In this document: piece after piece, positions 1 to 11,294 of the stretch
Layout of the letters: each line of letters opens with the position of its first letter
Numbering within the stretch: the first letter of the stretch is position 1
Source of the DNA: Vitellaria paradoxa
Lineage: Eukaryota; Streptophyta; Magnoliopsida; Ericales; Sapotaceae
DNA length: 64,000 bases
Reading direction: 5' to 3'
NCBI GenBank assembly: GCA_019916065.1
Contig: CM034237.1
Coordinates: 620,001-684,000, forward strand
The notes under the pieces: model-generated
Database searches by the model: none
Told to the model about the DNA's origin: nothing
Seen by the model: the letters and a program-made list of their open reading frames with translations, nothing else
Translations under genes and position numbers: made by a program

Positions 1-760
1 AGGGTGTGACTTTGTTCATCGATTATTTTACCTTTCATGATATATTAAGATAACACCAAAAGCCAAAATGGGTAGAATGGTCATTTTACACCAAAATCAT
101 TTTTTCTATGCTTGCCAAATGCTTGCTTTTGGCCAGGATCCCAAACATAATCTATGGTAGGAGCCCATTGAGATGCCATCGTCTTAATTTTGTCCCAAAT
201 GCTTTGCAAGTCATTATTTTTGTCAATTACCCAAAAAAAAGAAAAAAGGTCATTATTTTTGTCTTTGATAATTTGTGAGTTCCTCTCTATCTATGTTACC
301 CAAAAGCTATGTTATATGAGTATCGGGTGTGATTATGTGTTTGGATGTCAGACTTCTAAAAGTTTTAAATTTAGGATATTGGGATATATATCCAAAGATT
401 GGGTATGGATATGTAGACACATGTAACTATTTAAATATATCATATATCGTATAATATACTAAAAATTATAAAATGCCATGTGAAAAAAAGAGAGTTATTA
501 TTTAGGAATCTACTTGAAATTAGATAAGTGAAAAAAAAAAGGGAAGAGGTTTTGTAGCCCGTTTTGCGGCATTTTCTCAACGCTATTTTTTTTTTAATAA
601 ATTCTCTTTTTAACTCCGTAAAGTAGTCAATCGATTTCCCCCTATTTTGCATTCTCTCTCCTCACCTTAGCCCTAGAGAGGGAGAGGAGAGAGAGAGAGG
701 GGGGGGAGAGAGGGGGAGAGAGAGAGAGAGAGACATAATTGTTCTAACATTGAAGCATCA
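1..760. other. AT-rich flank with GA-rich tract
   Basis: No gene is supported here. Positions 300-470 contain a diverged copy of a dispersed sequence (a stretch reading roughly 'gtgtgattatgtgtttgga' followed by 'ggatatgtagacacatg') that recurs at about 58370-58560. From 680 to 733 there is a purine tract of GA and G repeats, lying just upstream of an ATG at 761. Such CT/GA-rich tracts are common in plant 5' leaders, so it could be the leader of the candidate exon that follows. Confidence 0.5.
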
Positions 761-949
761 ATGTCTGGACAAGAGCGTTACTTGCTGTTGGCAGAGAATC
801 CTTGTTGCAATGAGGATTCTCTGCAACGCAATGACCGTCTCCAGCAATCAATTGGTGGAGCGAAAGGAAGGGGCCAAGAGGCAGAAGAAGAAGATCAACT
901 AGGTGTAGAGAGTAACTCGTTCATGCCCAATATATGCACGTACTTATAG
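761..949 (+). CDS. Unrecognised candidate first exon
   Basis: A 62-codon reading frame starts at ATG 761, directly after a GA-rich leader-like tract, and closes at 947-949. Its N-terminal 45 residues are hydrophilic and rich in Glu, Gln and Arg. I do not recognise the family. A possible splice donor lies near 901, where 'actag' is followed by 'gtgtag', so the true exon may end there. No convincing downstream partner exon was found, and the Ty3 element at 3-8 kb could separate it from one. This may be an intact small exon, a broken gene, or chance. Confidence 0.25.
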   Translation: MSGQERYLLLAENPCCNEDSLQRNDRLQQSIGGAKGRGQEAEEEDQLGVESNSFMPNICTYL

Positions 950-1417
950 ATATATGTGAGAGATTGATTTTATATGCAATTATTGATTGTGGGTTTGATG
1001 GGAACTTGTTAGATTCCCATGGAAGTTGCTCCTCTGATGACCCCTTAAAAGCTACCCAAATACAGACACATTCTCTCTCTCTCTCTTTATATATATCTGT
1101 GTGTGCACGCACTTGGATGTGCTTTGTTTTCAACTGTGCTTGGGCTGCCTGTCGCCTTTTTTTTTTTTTTTTTTTGCTTTCTTCCTCTTGCTATCCCGTT
1201 TGATTATTGTTTGGGTAGATTTTATATGCTTTGTACAATTAGTCATTTCTGATTTTTCTTTATTTCCATGTGCAAAGTTAATTTTTTTTCTTTTGTTACT
1301 AAAAGTAAGATTTTTTTTTCTCAAATATTATTAAAAATTGAAGGATCCGATTGTCTAATGTGGGTATGAGATTTGGGCATATATCACATACCTTTACCCT
1401 TGTTAAATCCTGTGAAC

Positions 1418-1803
1418 AAGTATACAATGGAGAAACCGAAGAGTTCATATAACACAACTCAAAAGAGTGCTAGAATGACACATTTCCGTAGAGTTCTTGC
1501 TCTGCTACCACACCTGAAATCCCATAAGGAGGTTCTGAGCGTATTGGAGCATGACAAAGTGCTAATCCATGATTCTCGACCTCCTAGGAATAATTTTCTC
1601 CACGTTAGTGTAACATCACAGTTGTAAAGAAAGGGATGCTCGATAGACTTGAGAATTTTTGCACATTATGCACCACGATTAGAAGAGAGAGTATGGGGTC
1701 GTATATTTTCAATCATGTTAATGGTATTGAGTTTTTGGTGAGCCACAAGCCTGGCAAATCTTTTTATTTTAATAGGAACTTTAACCATCCAAATCATCTT
1801 TGA
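1418..1803 (+). pseudogene. Unrecognised degenerate coding-like stretch
   Basis: Two partly overlapping plus-strand frames look protein-like. The first covers about 1424-1627 and includes 'LPHLKSHKEVLSVLEHDK'. The second, in another frame, covers about 1628-1803 and includes 'GIEFLVSHKPGKSFYF', ending at a TGA near 1801. Together they could be one frameshifted coding region of about 130 residues. I do not recognise the family and assign no function. The frameshift and the lack of clear splice sites suggest a decayed gene fragment, but random open frames are not excluded. Confidence 0.25.
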
Positions 1804-1899
1804 TGGTAGAAAAGTGGTGCATTTGGGATTATCAACCAGTTTTTGAGTAAGGATTTACAAGAGAATTCACTAGATTTGTCAAGGGACTAGAGTTTTTTT

Positions 1900-3022
1900 G
1901 TCAGAAAAAGATGGCATAAGAGAAATTCCATTTGCCAGTTCCATCAAAGCAATAAACTCAAAAATCTTATTTTAATTAAAATTTCCAAAGTAGCTAAAAG
2001 TCTAGGAGTTGGGGAAGTGGGGAGGATGTGAGGCCATGGATGGAATAGAGGAATTACGATTTTTAGTCTGTTAATAGAGCTTAGGAATCAAAAAAGAGAA
2101 AGATCATTTCCTCCGCCAATAGTCCTCCCAAAAAAAGGATTCTACCCCCATTTCCAACCAACCACTTGGTGAATAAGGAGAAATAGGCAAGGCTTTTGAA
2201 TATATTTTTCCGAGGACATTTCAAGTTTCCTGTCACTACTTTTTATTAAATGTGAGAAACTACAGTATCCTATCATAGGCATATGTTATGTGGACTTGGG
2301 TACAAGTGTTAAATGCTGGCATTTGTCTAAACTTGAATATATATATATCTCATGTCCAAGGGCATTGGGGACACGGCTAAATTTCATATTTCTTAAATAC
2401 TTGATATTATTTTGTAGGGTAAAATGGTCTTTATTAGCTAATATGGAGTCTATATGCATAAATCAAGGTGTTGTGCATAGTTTTATAATAAACTTGACTA
2501 CTTAGTAATACTTGTTGGGTGCATTTTGAACTACATATGTCAGATGTATCTCATATCTTGCATCAATCGAGCATCCACAACATGGCCGTTTCACAAATTT
2601 GCAAGTGTCCATGGGTGCACATCCAACTAGACACGTTGGATGCACATCTCATACCTTGCCTTGGAACGTTTAAAGTTCTAACATACTCCTAGTGCATATT
2701 TGCAATTTAGGAAAATGTACTTCTTGCTGAATATGTTGTCTTTAAGCCAATGCCATTGAAGAAAAAATCCCACACCCTTGTGAGATTTATCCAACTTAGC
2801 AGATGGTAGGCATCTTTTTTTTTAATTGAAGTGCAGTTAACTATTGTGGTATGCCTAGTGCAATCCACGTGGCATAAACCTCCTCTATTACGTGCTAGTC
2901 TCATGAGGCGACACTCGGACCTAGTCCTTGAGTCAACTTGCAACCCTGGATGCATGCCTTGCCCAACAGGTTTGCTCGAGCTCCACCGGACTTAACCTTC
3001 ATATAATGGCCCTTCACTTAGG
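1900..3022. other. Intergenic, no supported gene
   Basis: AT-rich sequence without a coherent reading frame. The more GC-rich piece at about 2830-3022 abuts the left end of the Ty3 element. The sequence beyond the right end (8261-8800) has similar composition, so the Ty3 copy may have landed inside an older repeat; that is inference only. Confidence 0.4.
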
Positions 3023-3026
3023 CCAA

Positions 3027-3443
3027 TCGGCGCAGAACAAGCAATAAATGGGCCGTGACATCGTTCACATAGATGAAAGGATGTTGATTCAACATGAAGA
3101 AAAAAATTCAAAATACGAAATATAAAAAAAAAATAAGCTCTCTACATAGAAATTTTGATTTATTGAGTAATAAAAACTAAAGAAAACTGTTCTCTTACCT
3201 TATATAGGCTGACAAAGTAGTCCTAATTTAAGTAGGAAACTAATAAGATAATCCTAAATTATATAAACAAATAAGAGTGTCCTAAACTAAATCTAAAAAG
3301 AAATTTGAATTGAATAGGAATCTTAACTAAATCTAAAAAGAAATATAAATTGAATAGAAATCCTAAATTAAGTAGGATTAAAAGTACTTCTTGGTGGACT
3401 TGGACTCGGACTCCTTGGTGGGCTTGGACGTGGTCTCTCATCA
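3027..3443 (-). repeat. 3' LTR of the Ty3 element
   Basis: This aligns along its whole length with 7826-8255, including a shared block reading 'tttattgagtaataaaaact' and the repeated 'aaattgaataggaatcct' motif. On the minus strand it begins TGATGAGAG, preceded by a purine-rich tract at 3444-3456 that would serve as polypurine tract. The other terminus has lost the expected CA to small changes. A TATA-like stretch lies in the middle on the minus strand near 3200. Confidence 0.85.
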
Positions 3444-4621
3444 GTCTCTCCTACTAAAAAGGAACTCGCTTTCGAGTTATGTGCATACAAATCTCCCACA
3501 GGATAAAATTTGAAAAGATCAGCCACATTGAATATCTTAGAGATTCCCATATCAGGTGGCAAATCTACCACATAGGCATTGTCATTTATCCTCTTCAAAA
3601 TGGTGTAAGGAGCATATTTTCTTTGCTTCAATTTGCCACGACCACCATTGGCAGTCTCTCTTTGTGCAAGTATACCATGACTTGGTCTCCACCTCGAATA
3701 CTTGACGCCTTCTATGCTTTTCAGCTGCGGCTTTGTAGATCAAATGGCGCTTTTCGAGAGATTGTTGGACCTCTTGGAATATATCTTTGTAACTCTCAGC
3801 TAAATCAAAAGCAGCGGCACTTGAACCTGTATTAGGTGGAAGTTTGACAAGATCTACAACATGCCATGGGACTTTGGTGTAAACAATAGCAAAATGACTC
3901 TTTCTAATTGAGCGGCCAATGGAGCTATTGTGAGCAAACTCAGCCTGAACTAATGCAAATCACGTTGACCTTTCTTTTTGTTGACAAATGCAACGAGTCA
4001 AATTTCCCAGAGAACGGTTTACCACTTTAGTTTGGCCATGGTTTGTGGATGAGCGGTGTAACTAAACTTCAATTCAGTTCCAACCTCTTCCACAAAGTCA
4101 ACCAAAATGCTGCCAAGAACTTGCTATTCTTATCTGAAGTAATAGATAATGGTACCACAAGCAAACGAATAACCTCCCTAAAGAAAATCTTGGCCACGTG
4201 ATGAGCATCGGTTGTCTTTAGGCAAAGAACAAAATGTGACATTTTGAGAATCAATTCAACCACAACGAACACCGAATCATTCTCATGTGGTGTCCTAGGT
4301 AAACTTAACACAAAATCTATAGAAATATCATTTCCAAGGTGCGTTAGGAATAGAGAGTGGCATACACAAACCTGTATTTTGCTGCTGTCACTTGTTAATT
4401 TGACATGTGGGACACCGTTGCACAAATTTTCCAGCATATCTCTTTAGTTGCTGCCAATAATAACGTTCCTCCAAACCAGCAATGGTTTTGTCCCTACCCA
4501 TATGGCCACTCAAATCACTAGAATGCAGCTCTCTAATCAACTTGTCATGTTGAGAACTCCTTGGGATACACAATTTGCTTCCCTTGAATAGATACCCATC
4601 TTGGACAAAGAACTCACCCAT
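3430..4621 (-). pseudogene. Ty3 integrase remnant
   Basis: The frame at 4388-4621 carries the H2C2 zinc-binding domain: 'HSSDLSGHMGRDKT' with two His, then 'CPTCQINK' with two Cys. The frame at 4069-4437 carries the catalytic core, with 'SIDFVLSLPRTPHENDSVFV' and 'SITSDKNSKFLAAFW' (usually SDRDxxF). The frame at 3368-3631 gives the C-terminal end, with 'YAPYTILKRINDNAYVVDLP' and 'FNVADLFKFYP'. Frameshifts separate the three. The last frame continues past the LTR border at 3443 and stops at 3368, inside the 3' LTR, with a Pro/Ser/Arg-rich tail. Confidence 0.85.
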
Positions 4622-4739
4622 AGGCTGATTGAGTAAATATTTGGTCCAAAGCTGCCCAAAATCTTCATCTGACTCATATAACTCTTTGAGTTGATCAAAC
4701 GTGAAATCTCAAGAGCAATTGTCACTAGCAATGTAGCAT

Positions 4740-5218
4740 ATCGGCTCAATGCATCCGCCACCCTATTAGTCGCACCAGATTTATGCACAATAACATAATT
4801 AAATCGTTCAAGATAAGATGCCCACCATGCAAGCATATGGTCAACATGTTTCTGCCTCCTAAAGTGTTGTAGTGCTTGATGGTCTGAATAGATAACGAAC
4901 TCTTTAGAGAGTAAATAAGCCTCCCATGTCTTTCAAGCAACGAAACATAGTAAAAAGTTCTTGTTGATATTTAGATCACTTCTAGCTCGCTTCACTCAAT
5001 TTCTTGCCAAAGAAAGCGATGGGTTGCCTCTCCTGTGAAAGAACACTTCTAATGCCAACTCCACTAACATCACATTCCAGCTCAAAAGGTTTGGCAAAAT
5101 CTGGCAGAGATAGAATAGGGGCAGTAGATAACTTTTCTTTGATCACCTTAAAACTTCTTTCTGTGGCCTCTTCCCTTTGAAAATTTGCCCTTTTCATGCA
5201 GTCGGTAATGGGTACCAC
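4740..5218 (-). pseudogene. Ty3 RNase H remnant
   Basis: The frame at 4982-5218 contains '[19 protein letters not shown]' and '[15 protein letters not shown]', which match the N-terminal part of the plant Ty3 RNase H domain including its first Asp. A second frame at 4537-4836 gives 'LAWWASYLERFNYVIVHKSG' followed by 'NRVADALSRY', the conserved C-terminal end. A frameshift near 4930 separates them. Confidence 0.8.
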
Positions 5219-5229
5219 AATATTGCTAA

Positions 5230-6250
5230 AATTGCCGATGAATCTTCTATAGAAGGTAGTTAGCCCATGGAAACTCCTCGCTTCATTAATTGTCTTCGGC
5301 TTAGGCCAATCTCGGATTGCCTTTTCTTCTTTTCATCATCTACTACACTCCTTCGCTGCTAATAACAAAGCCTAAAAACACTAATCTGTTGGCTAAAACA
5401 CACTTTTTAAGTTTACAACAGCTTGTTCTCTTTCAAAACTAATAGAACTTGTCTAAGATGAGATAGGTGTTCTTCTTTACTATTACTATAAATCAAATAT
5501 CATCAAAATAGACAACTACAAAGTTGGATAAAAATGGTTTGAACACCTGATTCATAAGCTTCATGAATGTACTTGAAGCGTTTGACAATCCAATGGCATG
5601 ACTAGCCACTCATATAGCTCGTCCTTTGTTTTGAAAGCTGTCTTCCACTCGTCCCCAATCCGGATGTGGATTTGATGATACCCACTTTCAAATCAATCTC
5701 GGAAGAGAATTTGGCACCATGCAACTGATCTAGCATATCTCAAGTCTAGGAATAGGGAATCTGTATGTTACAGTGATCTTGTTGATTGCTCGGCTATCTA
5801 TACACATTCTTCAGCTTCCATCCTTTTTTGGAGTTAATAAGGCAGGAACTGCACAAGGGTGATGCTCTCTTGAATGTGCCCTTTCTTTAGTAACTCCTCT
5901 ACTTGATCCCTCAAAATATCATTCGTCTTAGGGCTCATTCGATAATGGATAGATTTGGTAAGCTTACACCTGGAACAAGGTCAATGTGGTGCTGTACTCC
6001 TCGCAAAGGTGGTAATTTCGTAGGTTCAACCAATATATCTTCAAATTCATCTAATAGCCCACAACCCTCCAATGGTGTAGCTTGCTCTTCTTGCACTTGC
6101 CCTTTACCACTAAAACCACAGCTGCTTTATACTTTTTCATAACACCAACAAATTCAGTCTCGTCTAAAGATACAGTTAGCAAAGTCTTCTCCTCCTTTTT
6201 GGGGCCCTCAATTTTGGTTGGAACCACTATATTCGTTTCTAATTCCATGT
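5230..6250 (-). pseudogene. Ty3 reverse transcriptase remnant
   Basis: Several frames on the minus strand carry pieces of a Ty3 reverse transcriptase. Around 5690-5740 one reads '[16 protein letters not shown]', the conserved block before the fingers domain, followed by a shifted piece resembling '[13 protein letters not shown]'. Near 5500, where the YVDD catalytic box should be, the sequence is frameshifted. No continuous frame over 70 codons survives. Confidence 0.65.
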
Positions 6251-6412
6251 AAAGGTATCGGTATTATCTCGACTCTTATGTGTTGCATTTACATCGAATT
6301 GCCAAGGACGCCCTAGAAGAATGTGGCATGCATCCATCTCCACCACATCACAGAGAACTTCAGTGTTGTAAGTCTTTCCCATGATAAGGTAGCTTGCATT
6401 GTTCCGTAATCG

Positions 6413-6643
6413 TTATGCTTGGTCCTTTTTTATCCAACCAATATTGTACGGGATTGGGTATTGTTTTGTTTTGAGCTTGAGATGCTCAACCAGGCTCTTG
6501 GATACTAAATTCTCACAACTGCAACTGTCAATTACAAGCTTACAAACTTTAGCATTAACAGAACACTTACCCTCAAAGATCCGCTTACATTGTGACTTGT
6601 CTGGTTGTGTGGACGTGTATATCAACCTCTTCACCATGCACAC
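6413..6643 (-). pseudogene. Ty3 aspartic protease remnant
   Basis: The minus-strand frame contains 'CKLVIDSCSCENLVSKSLVE'. This matches the retroviral-type protease core of plant Ty3 elements, normally IIDSGSCENxVS. The catalytic triad Asp-Ser-Gly has become Asp-Ser-Cys, which should abolish activity. It sits between the zinc-knuckle remnant and the reverse transcriptase, as expected. Confidence 0.75.
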
Positions 6644-6699
6644 TATCTTTTCCTCTTCTTCTTCTGCTATCTCACAATCATCTTATTCTTTGGTCTCTG

Positions 6700-7642
6700 C
6701 TTTCTCAAGGTTCCATTCTTTCTCTTGTTGAGTGACATTAGCAAATTTTCGTCTCAGACGGTTACTAGATCGATGCCCTAACTCATTGCACTTGAAAGGC
6801 CGAATTCCCTTGCTTGGCTCAACCTTTTCTTTTCCCCTTAGTTTGATCTTCTTTGGCTCAATTTCTCTTCCATTTGTCTTAAAGTGGAACGATCAATTTT
6901 AGGAGCTAGTTCCTTGTTGTCTATGTCAAGTCGCTTACTCATGATCCCCTTTGGAAACCGCTTATTCTTCATCACCCATTCTGCCCTCAAAGCCAAATTT
7001 TGTGCTTGATTAACAGACTAGATGCCTTGCATAGCCAAATGGTCTTGAATGTTATAATTCAGCCCCTTCACATAATGAGCTACTTGTTGGTCCTCAGTTT
7101 CAGTTAAGTTGCATCGAGATTGCAAACGTAAAAATTCTTAATATAAAGAGCAACTGAGCGATTACCTTGATAGCAATTCTAAAATTGTTGGAATAAGGTT
7201 TGCTAGTAATCATTAGGCAAGAATCACCCCTTTAGAAGTGCTTTCATTTGTTTCCAATCTCCTAACAATAGGTTGTCCTTTCATGCAACGTTGTTCTTGT
7301 TGTCGCTGCCCCCATGTGCTAGCTCCGCCCCTTCAATTTATAAGCCACAATTTACTTTTGTTCGGGTTCTACTTGCATGATGTCAAAGAATTGTTCTACT
7401 CCATATAACCAATCAAGAAATTGTTCTATGTCTATAACCCTGCTGAACTTAAGAAGATAAGCTTTAATTTTATAAGAATCATGGAGTGGGAGTACACGCT
7501 TGCCTCTTGGATGCAACTCTTGATCATAGTCCTCTTCATATTCTTCATCATGAACTTCTTCATCAAGTTCATGGAAGTGCTGTATGACACCATCGTCTCC
7601 TCTATGTTGTGCACTGCCTAGGGATAATAGTGGGCTGCCCAT
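6700..7642 (-). pseudogene. Ty3 gag remnant
   Basis: The longest open piece is 7352-7642, with an acidic stretch (EEVHDEEYEEDYDQE) followed by 'FLDWLYGVEQFFDIM', the conserved start of the plant Ty3 gag capsid-like domain (compare FLEWLxxVExxF). Nearer the protease, around 6750-6800, 'FKCNELGHRSSN' is the remains of a CCHC zinc knuckle whose first and last cysteines are missing. The frame is broken between these points. Gag normally packages the element's RNA; this copy cannot. Confidence 0.75.
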
Positions 7643-7810
7643 TGTGGATAAGGGGTTGCTCTTAGCGCAGGAGGTGCTGGGGTGTTAATTTGTAACCCCC
7701 TTAATATTTCAGTCATGTTTTCACGTTTCGTGCGAGAGTTTCAATGCGTTGCTCCATTTGGACACACCATTCTTCTTGATTTTTCTTCTTGCCTTGCTAT
7801 CTCAAGACGG

Positions 7811-7823
7811 GGCTTTGATACCA
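7811..7823 (-). other. Primer-binding site (Met-tRNA type)
   Basis: The minus strand reads TGGTATCAAAGCC immediately inside the 5' LTR. The usual plant initiator Met-tRNA primer site is TGGTATCAGAGC, so one base differs in the first twelve. This is where a tRNA would prime minus-strand DNA synthesis during reverse transcription. Confidence 0.8.
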
Positions 7824-7825
7824 CC

Positions 7826-8255
7826 TGAGGCGTAGAACAAGCAACGAATAAGCCGTGATATCGTTCACGTAGACGAAAAGATGTTCAATTCAACACAAGA
7901 AAAAAAAATTTAGAATACGCAATTTGAAAAAAAATAACTCTCCATAGAGAAATTCTAATTTATTGAGTAATAAAAACTAAAGAAAACGACTCTCCTATCT
8001 TTCTTATATAAGTTAATAAAGTAGTCCTAATTTAAGTAGGAAACTAATAAGATAATCCGAAATTAAATAGGAGACAAATAAGAGTGTCTTAAACTAAATT
8101 TGAAAAAAATTTAAATTGAATAGGAATCCTGCTTAAATCTAAAAAAAAATCTAAATTGAATAGGAATCCTAAATAAAGTAAGATTAAAAGTACTCTTTGG
8201 TGGACTTGGATTTCGACTTGGACTCCTTGGTGGGTTTGGACATGGTCCCTAGTCA
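7826..8255 (-). repeat. 5' LTR of the Ty3 element
   Basis: Plus-strand termini are TG at 7826 and CA at 8254-8255. It is 430 bp against 417 bp for its partner. It lies directly beside the Met-tRNA-like primer-binding site at 7811-7823, with two spacer bases, which fixes the orientation of the element as minus. Confidence 0.85.
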
Positions 8256-8952
8256 CTAATATCCCTCGTGGCCCTGAGGGATCTTCATGCATCTCTTCTT
8301 AGTGGGTGTCTCCCTAACAATCCACTCAATCTATCTACCTTCCTTTAAAGACAACACGCAAGTCCAGGACGCACTCTCCCCTAACCAAGACACTCGCTTT
8401 GGATCATTTACAAGGCAAGTAGACTGGAGTACTGTGCTGCTAGGCCCCTCCCTCAAGGGATTGCACCTTGACCATCTAAGAGAGGCCCTCACTTGTGCAT
8501 TTAATGCGCCGGACCAAGCAGTCAATCCCCCTCAACGACCAACTTCCAGAGGAACAAAGTGTTCCTTTTCCCATTACTAGGTAACAACCTGTGTTAAGTG
8601 TAAGCGTTCTATCTTGGACACTTATTCTTCCTCTCACCCTTTTTGGTTACTTGCAAAGGCATTGAGTGATTGTGTCTCACTTCCATTCGAGGCACTCACC
8701 TATGATTCCTTCACAAGCCCTCCCATACGCACAACAATAATGCCAATTATTGACGGTGCTTGTGTGATGGATTTATCAAATTACATTTACGAGATGTATT
8801 ATGAATTATACTAATTTCATCTCTCAAAGAGGACCTCATGCCCGAAGCTACGACATTCTTTTTTAGTTATATAGACTATTGTGCATCTATTAGTATCTTA
8901 AAATTGGATTGATCTACTGTGCGTTATTGCTAATGATACCTCTAAATATTAG

Positions 8953-9081
8953 GTGTCTTCTGGAAAGAAAGCGAAGACCATCTCTAAAAGGACGAAGAAG
9001 ATGCAAGAGTTTGAAAAGCGCATGCAAGAGAAGGAATTTGAGCGGTCCTTTTTCCGGGAGTTTTGGCCAGACAATGTTTGA
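8953..9081 (+). CDS. Unrecognised candidate terminal exon
   Basis: A 43-codon in-frame stretch follows a plausible splice acceptor ('aaatattag' then GTGTCTTCTGG) and ends at TGA 9079-9081. The peptide is strongly charged and probably a coiled coil: 'KRTKKMQEFEKRMQEKEFER', then 'SFFREFWPDNV' and stop. The T-rich tail that follows looks like a 3' UTR. Upstream exons could not be recognised; the Ty3 insertion at 3-8 kb may separate them. I do not recognise the protein. Confidence 0.35.
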   Translation: MSSGKKAKTISKRTKKMQEFEKRMQEKEFERSFFREFWPDNV

Positions 9082-9390
9082 CAGCTTCATTATCTATCCC
9101 TTTCAGTTCGTTTTGCTCTGCTGTTTTGTACAAGATATATAGTTGTTTTCAATTTTGTGGTAAATATTGTATATCCTGTATTAAATGACTCTTGGTTAAA
9201 TTCATGGTTGGTTTTGCCATGCCGTCATCCTGGCATATCCCCATTCGCCTCCCTCAATAGATACAATGTTCTAAAAATGTCAATATGTGTAATATAAATG
9301 GTAAATAATTTGTAATAATATAAATAACAAATAATTTATATGTCATTTTAACTTCTAACCCGTTAAATATTAGTTGATGTTCTTCTGTAC

Positions 9391-9492
9391 TATAAATAAA
9401 TTATATTTAATTTTACGCCTACGTTAGAAATAAACTATATTTAATTTTATACCTAGGTTTGAAATAAATTATATTTAATTTTGTACCTGCCT
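9391..9492. repeat. 34-bp tandem repeat, three copies
   Basis: Three consecutive diverged copies of a unit resembling 'aaataaattatatttaattt' plus about 14 further bases start at about 9394, 9428 and 9462. The spacing is 34 bp each time. Confidence 0.7.
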
Positions 9493-9499
9493 GGATTAA

Positions 9500-10770
9500 C
9501 AATTTCAATAGTTTGATCTCCAATTTAATTTTGACTTTAAATTTCATTTAGGGATGATTTGATAAACCCATCATTAAAATTAGGTTGAGTTGGTTAGCAA
9601 AGTTGGCGCCGCTCCTTCAATCACAGCAATAATAACCTCACTTGTTCTCGTCATTTGAGTGGACATTAATGTTAACCCCATTCACATTGTTTTAGGCTAC
9701 GTTCACATTGGATTGAAGCTGAGGGAAAAGTAGCTTCAAGACTGTCGCAGCATCTATAAAGAGCGTCTGCACACCAAATTATCTCAGAAGGCGGTTGCAT
9801 TGCGTCAGTTTGAGAGCTGCAGCAGCTCCTCTTGTAGGAGAAACGGTAAAATAACATTTGCTACGGTAGCTCTCCAGATTTCGAGTTACTGTAGCTTTCG
9901 CCATATTATTTTTATTATTAAACTATTCTTTATGTATACGTACATATATATTTATATTTTTTAGTTTCTTCATACAATGCAACATTGTTTTAAATATTAA
10001 ATTATTATTTTTTCAATTACTTTAATCTTGTCTGTCATTATAGTACATTATTTTAATAATAAATATCCCCTATAAATCTATAATATAATTGATTATACAT
10101 TATTAATATTATAGAAACATTTAGAGAACTAATTATTTAATGGTTAGAGTTTGTATTTAGAGAAGTTGAGGTGAAATGTTATTATATGAGTGTGTAAAAT
10201 AGAAAAAGTAATTTTTCTTTTTTGGGATTTTATAGAATTTGTTAAGTGAATTTGGTGTGAATGGTCTTGTGCCTTGATTGTGGGATAAAAAAGGGGAGAT
10301 TGGACTACTAGTCTAGTGGGTCTAACATCCATTGTTTGGGTTTGCAAAATAAGTAGGCACAACAAGTCCACTTTGAATGGCATATCTCCCAAAATGGGGG
10401 ATAAGTAATATTATGGAGGATGTGGTATTATTTATACCTCACATCCGAATTTGTTTCTCACTAAAATCTAAAGACTTAAAATTATTTTTTGTCATATCTT
10501 ATGTTAAAATTATATTTTTTATTCTACTTTATATCCCATCAGCCAAATATCAAAAAATAATCTCACATAAAAAATTAATCTCATATTATATGTAATTCTA
10601 TATATTATTCATGGTATTACTTATATGTCATCATCTAATCTTACAAATAAAAATAGCATTTATGATTGGATGCCTCTTCATTTTGCATAGCTATTAGCTG
10701 TAAATACTACTCAAAGCTGGTCGTTTATAGTTATGCCGTGCGATATATTGTATAATATACCTGCTTAAAA
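9500..10770. other. AT-rich intergenic with a dispersed repeat
   Basis: No gene is supported. The part from about 10430 to 10625 resembles 29705-29880 (shared blocks such as 'aaaaattaatctcatattat' and 'tattattcatggtattactt'), so it is one of at least two copies of an AT-rich dispersed repeat, probably a MITE. Its termini could not be fixed. Confidence 0.45.
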
Positions 10771-11234
10771 ATGAGTAAATTTCACTATGTCCCTTAAGTT
10801 TTATTCGATATCGCACTTTAAGATTTAAGATTTTTTTTTTTTTATATTAAGATCCTTATTATCTTATTACTATCAATTGTCTTCTCAGTTATTTTTATTT
10901 TTTATTTTTATTTCTGCACTTAATTGTCTAGGTAGTATCAACTTCCCCCGGGGGGGGGGAATCGTCAAAAGTGGTATTGCGATTAATGAGAAGATTAAAC
11001 CCTTAATGAGTAAATTTCATTATTTCCATTAAGTTTTATTCGATATCACAATTTAGGATTAAAAAATAAAGAAATTAAGATCTTAATTATCTTATTACAA
11101 TTAATTGTCTACTCAGTTGTTTTTATTTTTATTTTTTATTTCTGCACTTAGTTGTCTAGCTCGCATAAATTTAGGGGTAAAAAAAAAAAAAAATCAAAAC
11201 CGGCATTGCGATAAATGAGAAGATTAAACCCTTA
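10771..11234. repeat. 235-bp tandem duplication
   Basis: Two adjacent copies begin 'atgagtaaatttca' at 10771 and at 11006, and both end 'gagaagattaaaccctta'. They share 'gttttattcgatatc' and 'atttctgcactta' at the same offsets and differ mainly in poly-A, poly-T and poly-G runs. The first copy contains a run of 9-10 G after CCCCC. Confidence 0.8.
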
Positions 11235-11294
11235 ACTATTAAAAAAAAATTCAAATTTTAAAATAAAATTCCAGGCTAAACTAAAAGAGACTAA

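Larger units (their letters stand above)
3023..8260 (-). mobile_element. Ty3/gypsy LTR retrotransposon, full length but decayed
   Basis: A complete element in antisense orientation. Two related direct repeats of 417 and 430 bp (3027-3443 and 7826-8255) act as the LTRs. Beside the 5' LTR, at 7811-7823, is a primer-binding site whose reverse complement begins TGGTATCA, as for initiator Met-tRNA. Between the LTRs, reading right to left, come gag, a zinc knuckle, protease, reverse transcriptase, RNase H and integrase, the order of Ty3/gypsy. Flanks 'ccaat' (3023-3027) and 'ctaat' (8256-8260) look like a 5-bp target duplication with one change. Stops and frameshifts throughout show it cannot make a polyprotein. 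The LTRs differ by many substitutions and indels, so the insertion is old. Clade is uncertain; the C-terminal reading frame that runs into the LTR recalls CRM-type elements. Confidence 0.9.

Noticed and set aside
1130..1334. Short frames rich in Phe or Lys around the poly-T tract
   Set aside because: They are produced by T and A runs and have no coding character.
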